Assembly: GCA_022826745.1 (NCBI GenBank)
Contig: JAJDUI010000006.1
Span: 1 to 64,000, forward strand
Reading direction: 5' to 3'
Length of the DNA: 64,000 nt
DNA from: Thermoanaerobaculia bacterium
GTDB lineage: Bacteria; Acidobacteriota; Thermoanaerobaculia; Multivoradales; Multivoraceae
Shown here: piece after piece, positions 1-8,351 of the stretch
Numbering within the stretch: position 1 is the stretch's first letter
How the letters are laid out: each line of letters opens with the position of its first letter
The notes under the pieces: model-generated
What the model was told of the DNA's origin: nothing
Databases searched by the model: none
The model's input: only the letters and a program-made list of their open reading frames with translations
Program-made: the position numbers and the translations under genes

Positions 1-135
1 CGGCCATAGACCCCCAGAAACGCCGATCCGAACCGACGGATCCGCCAAACCCGACGGACCGATCCACTCGGCTCCAATACAGCTCCGCAACTACCCCGAC
101 AACGCCGAACCGGATCACGCGGTGAAAAATGCGGG

Positions 136-3100
136 CTAGCCAGCTGGCTGAGCCTCCATCGCCGTGTCGCGAGCGGCCAGGTCGCGATGGCCGCCGGTCA
201 CGTGCAGGTGGAGTGCCGACAGCGCGGGCACGACGAACATCAGGATGGCCGTCGTAATGACGATGCCGCAGCCGAGCGAGGCGGCGAAGGGGACCAGGAA
301 CTGCGCCTGGATGGCCGGTTCGAGAATGAGCGGCGTGAAGCCTAGGAATGTGGTCAGCGAAGTCAGCATGATCGGACGGAAACGCCCCTTCGCTCCTTCG
401 ACGATCGCGACCCGCGCGGGCGCGCCCTCGCGGAGTTTCTGGTCGATGAAGTCGATCATGACGAGCGAGTCGTTCACCACGACGCCGCTGAGGCCGAAGA
501 TCCCCATGAAGGAGACCGCGCTCATTTCGATTCCGAGGATCAGGTGTCCGAGGATGACGCCGATGAATCCGAACGGAATGACAGCCATGATGATGAAGGG
601 CTTGGTGTACGAGCGAAGGGGGATCGCCAGCAGCGCGAAGATCATCAGCAGGGCAATGGCGAACCCGCGGTACAGCGAGTCCACGGACTCGAGTTGTTGC
701 TGCTGCTCCCCGCCGAAGCTGTAGGTCAGCTCGGGATCGGCGGCGACGAGCTCCGCGAGGATGGTGTCTTCGAGGATGCCGTTCGCCTCACCGCCGGAAA
801 TCACGGTCGAGTCCACGTCCGCGGTGACGGTGACGACGCGTTGACCGTCCTCGCGGCGAATCGCGGGCGGCGACGTGCCGGAACTCAGGCTCGCCACCTG
901 GTGGAGCGGAACCTCGGCCCCGTTCGGCGTGCGGAGCAGGTATCTCTCGATGTCGGTGATCGCGTTGCGTTCATCGGCGGGTAGCCGGACGTAGACCCGA
1001 ACCTCTTCTCCGCCGCGCTGTACGCGCAGCGCCTCCGAGCCGAAGAAGGCGTCGCGTGCCTGTCCGGCCAACTGGTCGACCGTTAGTCCGAGGGTCTGCG
1101 CTTCGGGCCGAAGCTCGAGCTGAATCTCCGGAACCCCGGGCGTGTGGTCCGAGCGGATGTCGAAGACGCCACCCAGTTCCTGCAGGCCGTCCACGACGGT
1201 CTCGGCGGCGTCGACGAGGTCCGTCGGCTCAGGGTGGGACAGCACGGCCGCGACCGGGCTGCCGAGGTCGATGATCTCGCCGCTGAACGTGATGCCGCGC
1301 ACGTAGGGCAGAACGCCGACTTCCTCGCGCCACGCCTGGACGACCTCGCCGCTGGAGATCTGTCGTTGCTGGGCGCTCAGCAGCTTGAAGTCGATCGTGG
1401 CGACGTTGGCCTCCGGATTCAGGCTGGGTTCCGGGCTGAGGCCGCCGCCTTCGACCCGCGGCCGCTGGCCGATGGTCACCGTGACGCCCGACAGCAGCGG
1501 CGGCGCGTCCGGTGGCCGGTCACTGGAAAGCCGCTCAATCACCCGGTGGCCCGCCGCCTCCAGTTCCAGGGCGACTTCGTACGTTCGCTCCGCCGTCGTG
1601 CCGTCGGGCATCTCCAGACTGGCGGTGGCGAAGTCCCCCTCGACCACATCGGCGAACGTCGTCGGGACGATGCCGGCCGGCAGCAGGGAGATGCTCAGGA
1701 CGAGGAGCCCGACGGCGCCCGCCATCGTGACAACCGGCTGGTCGGTCGCGAACTGAAGTCCCCGATCGAGGGGGCCCTGGACGAACCTGTTCAACCCGAA
1801 GTCGACTCGACCCTGAATCCGCTTGATGAACCGCTCGACAGGGTTCGTCGGCGCGCTCGCCGGGTCGCGTAGATGCGACAGGTGGTTGGGCAGGACGAAG
1901 ACGGATTCGACGAGCGAGAACAGCAGCATCGAGATGAGGATGATCGGCAGGGCGCCCCAGATCTCTCCGATGCCGCCAGGGATGAAGAGCAACGGAACGA
2001 ACGCCGCCACCGACGTGAGGACGGCGAAGGTCAACGGCACGACGATCCGTCGCGTGCCCCGGATCGCGGCAACGACACCCGGCGTGCCGCGCCGCCGTTC
2101 GGAGTAGATGTGGTCGGCCACGACGATCGCGTCGTCGACGACGATGCCGATGGCGAGGACGAACGAGAACAGGGAAATCGTGTTGATCGCGAGATCGAGC
2201 GCGAACATCACGGCCAGGGCGCCGATGCCCGAAATGAGGAGTCCGGCAGCGACCCACACCGCAAGCCGGATCTCCAGGAACAGACCCAGCGCGATGAGAA
2301 CTAGCAACAGCCCCAGAACACCGTTCTTGAGGAGGAGGGCCGCGCGCTCGGCATAGGCGGAGGACTCGTCGTTCCAGATCGTGACGCCGACGCCGTCGGG
2401 CAGGGAGGGGATCACTTCGTTGGCCACGTGCTCCTGGACGGCGTTGGCGACGCTCATCACCTTCTCGTCGTCGGCCCGGTAGACCTCGATGAAGACCGCC
2501 GGCTGGTCCTGGTGCCGGACGATCAGGTCGATGTCCTGGAAGCCGTCGTGGACCTCGGCGATCTCCCCCAGTCGCAGCACGGTGCCGTCGCTTCGGCTGA
2601 GGACGACGATGTCCTCGAATTCCTGTTGCTCGTAGCGCTGGCCGAGGGTGCGGACCCGCACCTGCGATTCGCGCGTATCGATGCTGCCCGCGGACAGGTC
2701 GAGCGAACTGCGGCGTACCGCGGCGGCTATGTCGTTCAGGGTGAGCCCGAGAGCCCGAAGCTGCCGCAGCGGCACCTCGATCGAGATCTCGTAGTTCCGC
2801 ACCCCGCTGATCTCGACCTGGGAGACGCCGGAAAGGGCGGTGAGCTCATCCTCGATCCGATGCGCCAGCTCCTTCAGTGAGCGCTCCGAGACGTCGCCAT
2901 AGACGATGAGGCGCATCATGCTCTGGCGGTTCGTCATCTCCCGGAACTGGGGGCGCTCGGCTTCGCCCGGGAAGGACTGGATCCGGCCGACGGCGGACTT
3001 GATCTCGTCCATCGCCTGCCCCATGTCGGTGCCGGACTTCACCTCGACACGGACGGAAGCCATGCCCGGAGCCGCGATCGACTTGACCGACTTCACGTCG

Positions 3101-3369
3101 TCCAGGCCGCTGACCTCGTCCTCGATCTTGACGACGATGGACTCCTCGACCTCCTCCGGCGTGGCGCCGGGGTAGGCCATGGAGACTTCGATCTGGAAGA
3201 AGGGCACCTCCGGCCACGCCTCCCGCTGGAGACCCGTCAGCGACACGACTCCCGCGGCGATGATCGCCCACATCAAGAGGTTCGCGGCAACCCCGTTGCT
3301 CGCCATGTAGGCGATCGGCCCGGGCCGCTCGCCGTGGTTGCTGCCGTTGGAAGTCACTGAGTTCGGCAA
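136..3369 (-). CDS. RND-family efflux permease (AcrB/HAE1-like inner-membrane pump)
   Basis: Proton-driven inner-membrane pump that would expel hydrophobic or amphipathic compounds through an adaptor and outer-membrane channel. At 1077 residues it is full length for the family. The first membrane helix is near residues 30-50. The TM4 proton-relay motif GIVVDDAIVV carries the paired aspartates typical of the family, and the second half has the equivalent GVVVNDSLVMIDF. The PGATPEEVE stretch of the porter domain is present. The start is uncertain: position 3369 is TTG, with an alternative GTG at 3357; both lie upstream of the conserved N-terminal helix, while the first ATG (3306) would cut into it. 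No adaptor or TolC-type gene lies beside it in the window, so partners may lie beyond the left edge, downstream of this gene. The substrate cannot be read from the sequence. The 135 bases to its left hold no recognisable gene. Confidence 0.93.
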   Translation of the reverse strand: MPNSVTSNGSNHGERPGPIAYMASNGVAANLLMWAIIAAGVVSLTGLQREAWPEVPFFQIEVSMAYPGATPEEVEESIVVKIEDEVSGLDDVKSVKSIAAPGMASVRVEVKSGTDMGQAMDEIKSAVGRIQSFPGEAERPQFREMTNRQSMMRLIVYGDVSERSLKELAHRIEDELTALSGVSQVEISGVRNYEISIEVPLRQLRALGLTLNDIAAAVRRSSLDLSAGSIDTRESQVRVRTLGQRYEQQEFEDIVVLSRSDGTVLRLGEIAEVHDGFQDIDLIVRHQDQPAVFIEVYRADDEKVMSVANAVQEHVANEVIPSLPDGVGVTIWNDESSAYAERAALLLKNGVLGLLLVLIALGLFLEIRLAVWVAAGLLISGIGALAVMFALDLAINTISLFSFVLAIGIVVDDAIVVADHIYSERRRGTPGVVAAIRGTRRIVVPLTFAVLTSVAAFVPLLFIPGGIGEIWGALPIILISMLLFSLVESVFVLPNHLSHLRDPASAPTNPVERFIKRIQGRVDFGLNRFVQGPLDRGLQFATDQPVVTMAGAVGLLVLSISLLPAGIVPTTFADVVEGDFATASLEMPDGTTAERTYEVALELEAAGHRVIERLSSDRPPDAPPLLSGVTVTIGQRPRVEGGGLSPEPSLNPEANVATIDFKLLSAQQRQISSGEVVQAWREEVGVLPYVRGITFSGEIIDLGSPVAAVLSHPEPTDLVDAAETVVDGLQELGGVFDIRSDHTPGVPEIQLELRPEAQTLGLTVDQLAGQARDAFFGSEALRVQRGGEEVRVYVRLPADERNAITDIERYLLRTPNGAEVPLHQVASLSSGTSPPAIRREDGQRVVTVTADVDSTVISGGEANGILEDTILAELVAADPELTYSFGGEQQQQLESVDSLYRGFAIALLMIFALLAIPLRSYTKPFIIMAVIPFGFIGVILGHLILGIEMSAVSFMGIFGLSGVVVNDSLVMIDFIDQKLREGAPARVAIVEGAKGRFRPIMLTSLTTFLGFTPLILEPAIQAQFLVPFAASLGCGIVITTAILMFVVPALSALHLHVTGGHRDLAARDTAMEAQPAG

Positions 3370-3392
3370 CTTTACCGCGACGCCGGTACGCC

Positions 3393-4367
3393 TCAGCCGA
3401 GCGCGGCGGTCCAGAACGCCATCATGTCTTCATGGAACGCCCGCGCCTGGTTGCCGGCGGTACCGATTCGGGCGCCCCTGCGGCCGTAGGGCGACTTGAC
3501 CTGGTAGATCATCGCGTCGCGTTCGGTGAAGCCGGGATCGGCCTTGCCGGTCACCGGATGAACGAGCGCCCCGTCGTCACGGACGTAGATCGTCGGGGCG
3601 CCGGGGCTGGTCGATGCTTCGGGGACGAGTTCCACCGGCGTGTCGCGGTCGAAGCTGTGGTGGGTGTCGGGGAAGAGCCGGAAGCTGGCGTCGCATCCGC
3701 AGAGGGTCATCGCGTGCATGTGGGCCTGGACCTGGAGGGGCAGGCACCACTCGTCCAGGTCGCCGATGACGGAGCGCACGACGGTGCCACCGACGTCGGG
3801 CCGCAGGAACTGCATGCCGGACCACGGGTAGGCGGCGTAGACGGCGGCGAGTTCGGACGCCCGTTCGGGGCCGACGAGCGGCGCCATGCACGCCGCGGAG
3901 AGCACTGCCGAACCGCCGCGGCTGTGGCCCTGGGCGCCGATGCGCGCGGCGTCGATGTCCGCGTGTTCAACCAGGACCGCGGCGGCTGCGAGCACGTCCC
4001 AGGCGCTGGCCGCGAACGAGTACTGCGCCTGGTTGGCGACGGTGGAGGTCACGCCCCGCGTGCCGAACGGGTCGATCACGCAGCAGGCGATCCCGGCTTC
4101 CGTCAGCAGGTCCGCCTTGGCGACGTGCGACGGTGCGACTCCCAGGCTGCCGGGCACGACGATGACGACGGGCCACGGGCCTTCTCCCGGCGGCAGGAAC
4201 AGGCTGCCGAGAATCTCCGTCGTCGGCATGGCGTCCGGCTCGGAGATCGCCTGGTGAAAGCCCGAGGGGTCGGCGGTCGGGATGCGGAGCGTCTCGCCCG
4301 CGATGCCGTTGCCGAGGACGACCGGTCCCTCGGTCAGGCTGACCGTCGTACTGCTGCTCGTTGGCAC
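3393..4367 (-). CDS. dienelactone hydrolase-like alpha/beta hydrolase
   Basis: Predicted cytosolic serine or cysteine hydrolase of the dienelactone hydrolase/acyl esterase group. The strand-turn-helix GAQGHSRGGSAV provides the nucleophile serine (G-H-S-R-G). A DTHHSFD segment near the C-terminal third supplies the likely catalytic histidine. The N-terminal VVIVVPGSLG stretch fits the oxyanion region. No signal peptide is seen. The GTG start at 4367 is preceded by a strong AAGGAGGAG ribosome-binding site. The gene lies 23 bases upstream of the RND pump on the same strand, so the two are probably co-transcribed. The natural ester substrate is unknown. Confidence 0.85.
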   Translation of the reverse strand: MPTSSSTTVSLTEGPVVLGNGIAGETLRIPTADPSGFHQAISEPDAMPTTEILGSLFLPPGEGPWPVVIVVPGSLGVAPSHVAKADLLTEAGIACCVIDPFGTRGVTSTVANQAQYSFAASAWDVLAAAAVLVEHADIDAARIGAQGHSRGGSAVLSAACMAPLVGPERASELAAVYAAYPWSGMQFLRPDVGGTVVRSVIGDLDEWCLPLQVQAHMHAMTLCGCDASFRLFPDTHHSFDRDTPVELVPEASTSPGAPTIYVRDDGALVHPVTGKADPGFTERDAMIYQVKSPYGRRGARIGTAGNQARAFHEDMMAFWTAALG

Positions 4368-4488
4368 GTGATCTCCTCCTTGGCCGTCGAGATTGCTGAG
4401 GCTGGCAGCTTACGCCCTTGTGAGGAGATGGCCACCCGAGCGGAGCCGGCCTTACGGCCGGCGCGTGTTTCTGGCCGCCTTCGGCGGC

Positions 4489-4550
4489 AGCCGGCGAGGG
4501 CGCCGGCGCACCCAGTGACCGGAGCCGGCGAGGGCGCCGGCGCACCCAGT
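4489..4550. repeat. tandem GC-rich palindromic repeat (two units), member of an interspersed family
   Basis: Two identical 28-base units (4489-4516 and 4523-4550) are separated by six bases. Each contains the self-complementary GGCGCCGGCGC core. They sit in the 257-base gap between the divergent hydrolase and cytochrome genes. The reverse complement of the unit (ACTGGGTGCGCCGGCGCC...) recurs at 33531, with related modules near 10752 and 48861. Hairpins CGGCCTTACGGCCG and GGCCGCCTTCGGCGGC lie just to the left (4450-4487). It looks like a REP-type extragenic palindrome cluster rather than a gene. Confidence 0.7.
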
Positions 4551-4624
4551 TCCTGCAACACCGTTGTAGGATCGGGCGACCCATCGAGGAGACAGCCACG
4601 CGCGGAGGGAAGTCAGTTCTGCCC

Positions 4625-7024
4625 ATGTGTCTGGCGCTGCTGATCCCGGGCTTCGTCCCGGGCGGCGCCGGCGCTGGATCGTTCGAGGCGGACACGGCTA
4701 CGCTGTTCGAGGCGTCGTGCCTGACGTGCCATGTCGGAACGGAGACGACGCCGCTCGACCTGACCTCCCTCGGGCACGACCTGGCCGACCGGGAGACCTT
4801 CCGGCTGTGGGAACGGATCTTCGATCGCGTCACGGAAGGGGAGATGCCGCCGGCCGGCGCACGCAGGCCGGCTCGGCGCATCGTCGATTCGGCGCTCGAT
4901 TCCCTCAGAGACGCGCTGCTCGAAGCGAACCGGGCCGAGCGCGCCGGGCAGCGGACGCCGCTCCGCCGGCTCACCAGGTTGGAGTACGAATACACGATCC
5001 AGGACCTGCTGGGGATCGACCCCGACGTCGCCGCGAGCCTGGCCAACGGCCTGCCGGAGGAGACGGACACCGGCGGTTTCGACGTTGTGGCCGAGAACCA
5101 GGGCATCTCGCCGCTCCACGTCCGCAGCTACCTGACCGCGGCGGCCGGCGCGCTGGACGAGGCGCTCAGGGCCGGCCCGCGGCCCGAGACGCGGACGGTC
5201 GAGATCGACTACTCCAAGTCGCCCTATCTGACCGGGAACTCGAAGGGCAAGTATCTCGGCGCCGGCATCGTCAAGATGGTCGACGACGCGGCGGTCATGT
5301 TCTTCGAGGGCGGTTCGACCTACACCTTCCACAGCATGACGGAGGGCTTCCTCGTCGAGTTGCCGGGTCGCTACCGGGTGACGCTCGACGTCTACCCCTA
5401 CCAGGCGACGTCGCCGATCACGCTGACCCTCTTCCACGGCAATCAGCAAGGCGTAGCGACCGCAGCGCTGAACAGCCTGATCGGCTCGTTCGACCTGGTG
5501 GAGCCCCAAGGCCGCGTCGTCGAGGTCACGCCGTACCTCCGTCCACGCGACCTGGTCGCTCCCTCGCTGGCCGACGCCTACCGTCCGCCCGACGACAAGG
5601 TCTCGTACTTCGCGCCGGAGCGCAACGTCCAGGACTACCCCTGGGAAGGCATCGCCTTCCGGACCATGACGATCGAGGGGCCGCTCTTCGACGAATGGCC
5701 GCCGCGCAGGGCCCGCGAACTGCTCGCCGGGATCGAGTTCGACGAGGCCGGCGAGCCCGTGCTCACCAAGGCGCCCTACGAGCACGTCGTCGACGTCGTG
5801 GCTGGCTTCGGGCCACGGGCATTCCGGCGGCCGCTCTCGGAGGGCGAGCTCGGAACCTACGCGGCTCTGGCGAAGCCCGCCCTCGAAGACGGACTGCCGT
5901 TCCTCGAGGCCGTCCGCGAGCCGCTGCGCGCGATGCTGATCGCTCCGGCGTTCGTCTACCACGTAGGTAGCCAGGGGACGGCGCTGGACGACTTCCAGAT
6001 CGCGACGCGGCTCTCCTACTTCCTCTGGCGCTCGATGCCGGACCGGGAGCTCTTCGACCTGGCCGCCGCCGGCCGCCTGTCGGACGGCGACGTACTGGCA
6101 GGCCAGGTCGACCGGATGCTCGACGATCCGAAGAGCGAACGGTTCATCGAGGACTTCGCCGGCCAGGCGTTCCGGCTCTACGAGATGAACGCGACGACGC
6201 CCGACAAGGCCCTCTATCCCGAGTACGACAGCCGGCTAGGACAGGCGATGGCCCGCGAAACGCGGCTCTTCCTGGCCGAACTCGTGGCGGAGAACCTCAG
6301 CGTCGGCAACCTGATCGATTCGGACTTCACCTTCCTCAATCGCCGCCTCGCCGAGCACTACGGCATCGATGGGGTCACGGGCCAGCACATGCGCAAGGTG
6401 GCCATCCCCGAGGACAGTCCCCGCGGCGGCCTGCTGACCCAGGCGAGCATTCACAAGATCACCGCCAACGGCACGACGACGTCGCCCGTGCCGCGCGGCA
6501 ACTTCGTGCTCGCGAACCTGCTCGGCCAGCCGGCGCCCCCGCCGCCCGCCGGCGTGGAGGGTCTCGAACCGGACACCAGGGGCGCCACCACGATCCGCGA
6601 GCAGCTTGACAGGCACCGCACGGACACGGTCTGCAACAGTTGCCACCGCAACATCGACCCGCCCGGCTTCGCGCTCGAGTCCTTCGACCCGATCGGCGGC
6701 TTCCGCGAGGCGTACCGCATCCCGGGCGAGGAGGGCGCCGGCGGCTACCGCGAGGGGCTTCCGGTCGACGTGACCGGCACGACGCCCCAGGGACAGGTCT
6801 TCGTCGGCATCGAGGAGTACAAGAAGCTGCTCTACGGCAACGAGCTCGAACAGGTGGCGCGCCATCTGGCGTCCCAGTTGATCGCCTTCGCCACCGGCGC
6901 TCCCGTCGAATTCGCGGATCGCGTCGACGTGGAGAGCCTTCTGGGCAAGGTCAAGGACGAGGGCTATCCCCTGCGCAGCATGATCCGGGAGGTCGCGAAG
7001 AGCGATCTCTTCGCCAATCTCTAG
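4625..7024 (+). CDS. DUF1592-family planctomycete-type cytochrome c protein
   Basis: Exported heme protein of the multi-domain family combining DUF1587, DUF1595, DUF1592, DUF1588 and DUF1585, abundant in Planctomycetes and Acidobacteriota. The 799-residue length fits. A short signal peptide precedes the first heme-like motif C32-L-T-C-H36. A second CxxCH (C670-N-S-C-H674) lies in the DUF1588 part, followed by the characteristic RNIDPPGFALESFDPIG. The family is usually assigned to oxidative attack on organic polymers or to electron transfer, but no reaction is proven. It is followed after 32 bases by its regular partner, the DUF1552 protein, so the two form an operon. A GGAGGGA about 14 bases before the ATG is a loosely spaced ribosome-binding site. 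Confidence 0.9.
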   Translation: MCLALLIPGFVPGGAGAGSFEADTATLFEASCLTCHVGTETTPLDLTSLGHDLADRETFRLWERIFDRVTEGEMPPAGARRPARRIVDSALDSLRDALLEANRAERAGQRTPLRRLTRLEYEYTIQDLLGIDPDVAASLANGLPEETDTGGFDVVAENQGISPLHVRSYLTAAAGALDEALRAGPRPETRTVEIDYSKSPYLTGNSKGKYLGAGIVKMVDDAAVMFFEGGSTYTFHSMTEGFLVELPGRYRVTLDVYPYQATSPITLTLFHGNQQGVATAALNSLIGSFDLVEPQGRVVEVTPYLRPRDLVAPSLADAYRPPDDKVSYFAPERNVQDYPWEGIAFRTMTIEGPLFDEWPPRRARELLAGIEFDEAGEPVLTKAPYEHVVDVVAGFGPRAFRRPLSEGELGTYAALAKPALEDGLPFLEAVREPLRAMLIAPAFVYHVGSQGTALDDFQIATRLSYFLWRSMPDRELFDLAAAGRLSDGDVLAGQVDRMLDDPKSERFIEDFAGQAFRLYEMNATTPDKALYPEYDSRLGQAMARETRLFLAELVAENLSVGNLIDSDFTFLNRRLAEHYGIDGVTGQHMRKVAIPEDSPRGGLLTQASIHKITANGTTTSPVPRGNFVLANLLGQPAPPPPAGVEGLEPDTRGATTIREQLDRHRTDTVCNSCHRNIDPPGFALESFDPIGGFREAYRIPGEEGAGGYREGLPVDVTGTTPQGQVFVGIEEYKKLLYGNELEQVARHLASQLIAFATGAPVEFADRVDVESLLGKVKDEGYPLRSMIREVAKSDLFANL

Positions 7025-7056
7025 GTACCAGCAGCAGTCACTCACGGGAACACGAC

Positions 7057-8322
7057 ATGCGCAAACCAATCGACAGACGCACCTTCCTGCGCGCCTCGGG
7101 CGTGGCGCTCGCCCTGCCCCTGCTCGAGACGATGCAACCGTCGCTGCTTCATGCCGCGAGCGCCGGGGCGCCACGGCGGATGGTCAACATCTGCAACACG
7201 CTGGGGATCTACCCGGAAGCGTGGCTGCCGAAGCAGACCGGCGCCGGCTACGAGACGACCGAGTACCTGCGGATCATCGACAAGCACCGTGAGCACTACT
7301 CGCTGTTCTCGAACTACTCGCACGAGGACCAGACCGGCCGCCAGCCGCACAACTCCGAGGTCACCTTCCTGACGGCGGCCCGCGGCCCCGGCCGGGACGG
7401 GTTCAAGAACACGATCTCGATCGACCAGATGGCCGCCAACCATCTCGGCTACGTGACGCGTTTCCCGTCGGTGACGCTTGGGACAGCGAGCGGGCAGAGC
7501 CAGTCGTACACCGCGAACGGCGTGATGATCCCGGCGGAGATCAGCCCGGCCAGGCTCTTCAGGAAGATGTTCCTCGCGGGCGAGCCGGAAGAGGTCGAGC
7601 GCGAAACCCGCAACCTGGCGAGCGGCGGCAGCATCCTCGATCGGGTCAGGGCCGAGGCCTCGGCGCTGCGCCGCCGCGTGAGTTCCGCGGACCAGGTCAG
7701 GCTCGACGCGTACTACGCCGCCGTGCGCACGGCGGAGCAGGAACTGAGCGAGGCCGGGGCCTGGCTCAAGCGGCCGAAGCCGGTGGTCGAGGAGGATCAG
7801 CCGACCGACATTCCCGACAAGGCGGACCTGATCGGCCGCGTCGGACTGCTGTTCAACATGGTTCCGCTGATTCTCGAGACCGACTCGTCGCGGGTAATCA
7901 GCATCATGATCCAGGATCACGGCGTCGTGCCGCAGGTCGAGGGCGTGAACGGTTCCCATCACAACCTGTCCCACCACGGTCAGGACGAGGCGAAGATCGC
8001 CCAGCTCAAGAAGATCGAGACCGAGATCATCGGCGAGTTCGACGGGCTGCTGACGAAGCTGAGGGAACGTGGCGACAGCAACGGCCCGCTGCTCGAATCG
8101 ACCACCGTGCTGTTCGGCTCGAACCTCGGGAACGCCAACTCCCACGAGCCGAAGCACCTGCCGATCCTGGTCGCCGGCGGCGGCCTCAGCCACGGCAAGC
8201 ACCATCGGCACGAGGGTGAACACGACGCGCCGCTCAGCAACCTCTACGTCACGCTGCTGCAGGCGATGGGGGTCGAGACGGACCGGTTCGGCCAGAGCAC
8301 CGGCTCGCTGACCTGGTCCTGA
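7057..8322 (+). CDS. DUF1552 domain protein, Tat-exported partner of the DUF1592 protein
   Basis: 421-residue protein of the DUF1552 family, nearly always encoded beside DUF1592-type cytochromes. The N-terminus has a twin-arginine export signal, RRTFLRASG followed by a hydrophobic ALALPLLE, which suggests folding (perhaps with a cofactor) before export to the periplasm. The ATG at 7057 is chosen because it places the Tat motif at residues 6-14; the open frame extends upstream only as a shadow of the preceding gene. Several His/Asp-rich stretches (NGSHHNLSHHGQDE, HGKHHRHEGEHD) could bind metal, as in alkaline-phosphatase-like folds, but this is inference. The two-gene unit probably acts on an extracytoplasmic organic substrate. 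Confidence 0.88.
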   Translation: MRKPIDRRTFLRASGVALALPLLETMQPSLLHAASAGAPRRMVNICNTLGIYPEAWLPKQTGAGYETTEYLRIIDKHREHYSLFSNYSHEDQTGRQPHNSEVTFLTAARGPGRDGFKNTISIDQMAANHLGYVTRFPSVTLGTASGQSQSYTANGVMIPAEISPARLFRKMFLAGEPEEVERETRNLASGGSILDRVRAEASALRRRVSSADQVRLDAYYAAVRTAEQELSEAGAWLKRPKPVVEEDQPTDIPDKADLIGRVGLLFNMVPLILETDSSRVISIMIQDHGVVPQVEGVNGSHHNLSHHGQDEAKIAQLKKIETEIIGEFDGLLTKLRERGDSNGPLLESTTVLFGSNLGNANSHEPKHLPILVAGGGLSHGKHHRHEGEHDAPLSNLYVTLLQAMGVETDRFGQSTGSLTWS

Positions 8323-8351
8323 TCGACCCGGAATCTGTTCGGGGCGGACCG

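Noticed and set aside
4489..4550. CRISPR array
   Set aside because: Only two units with a six-base spacer and no cas genes; the units are self-complementary extragenic palindromes found elsewhere in the window.
4613..5962. Leftward open frame opposite the DUF1592 gene
   Set aside because: Arg/Val-rich composition without motifs; it overlaps a gene with two CxxCH motifs and family signatures.
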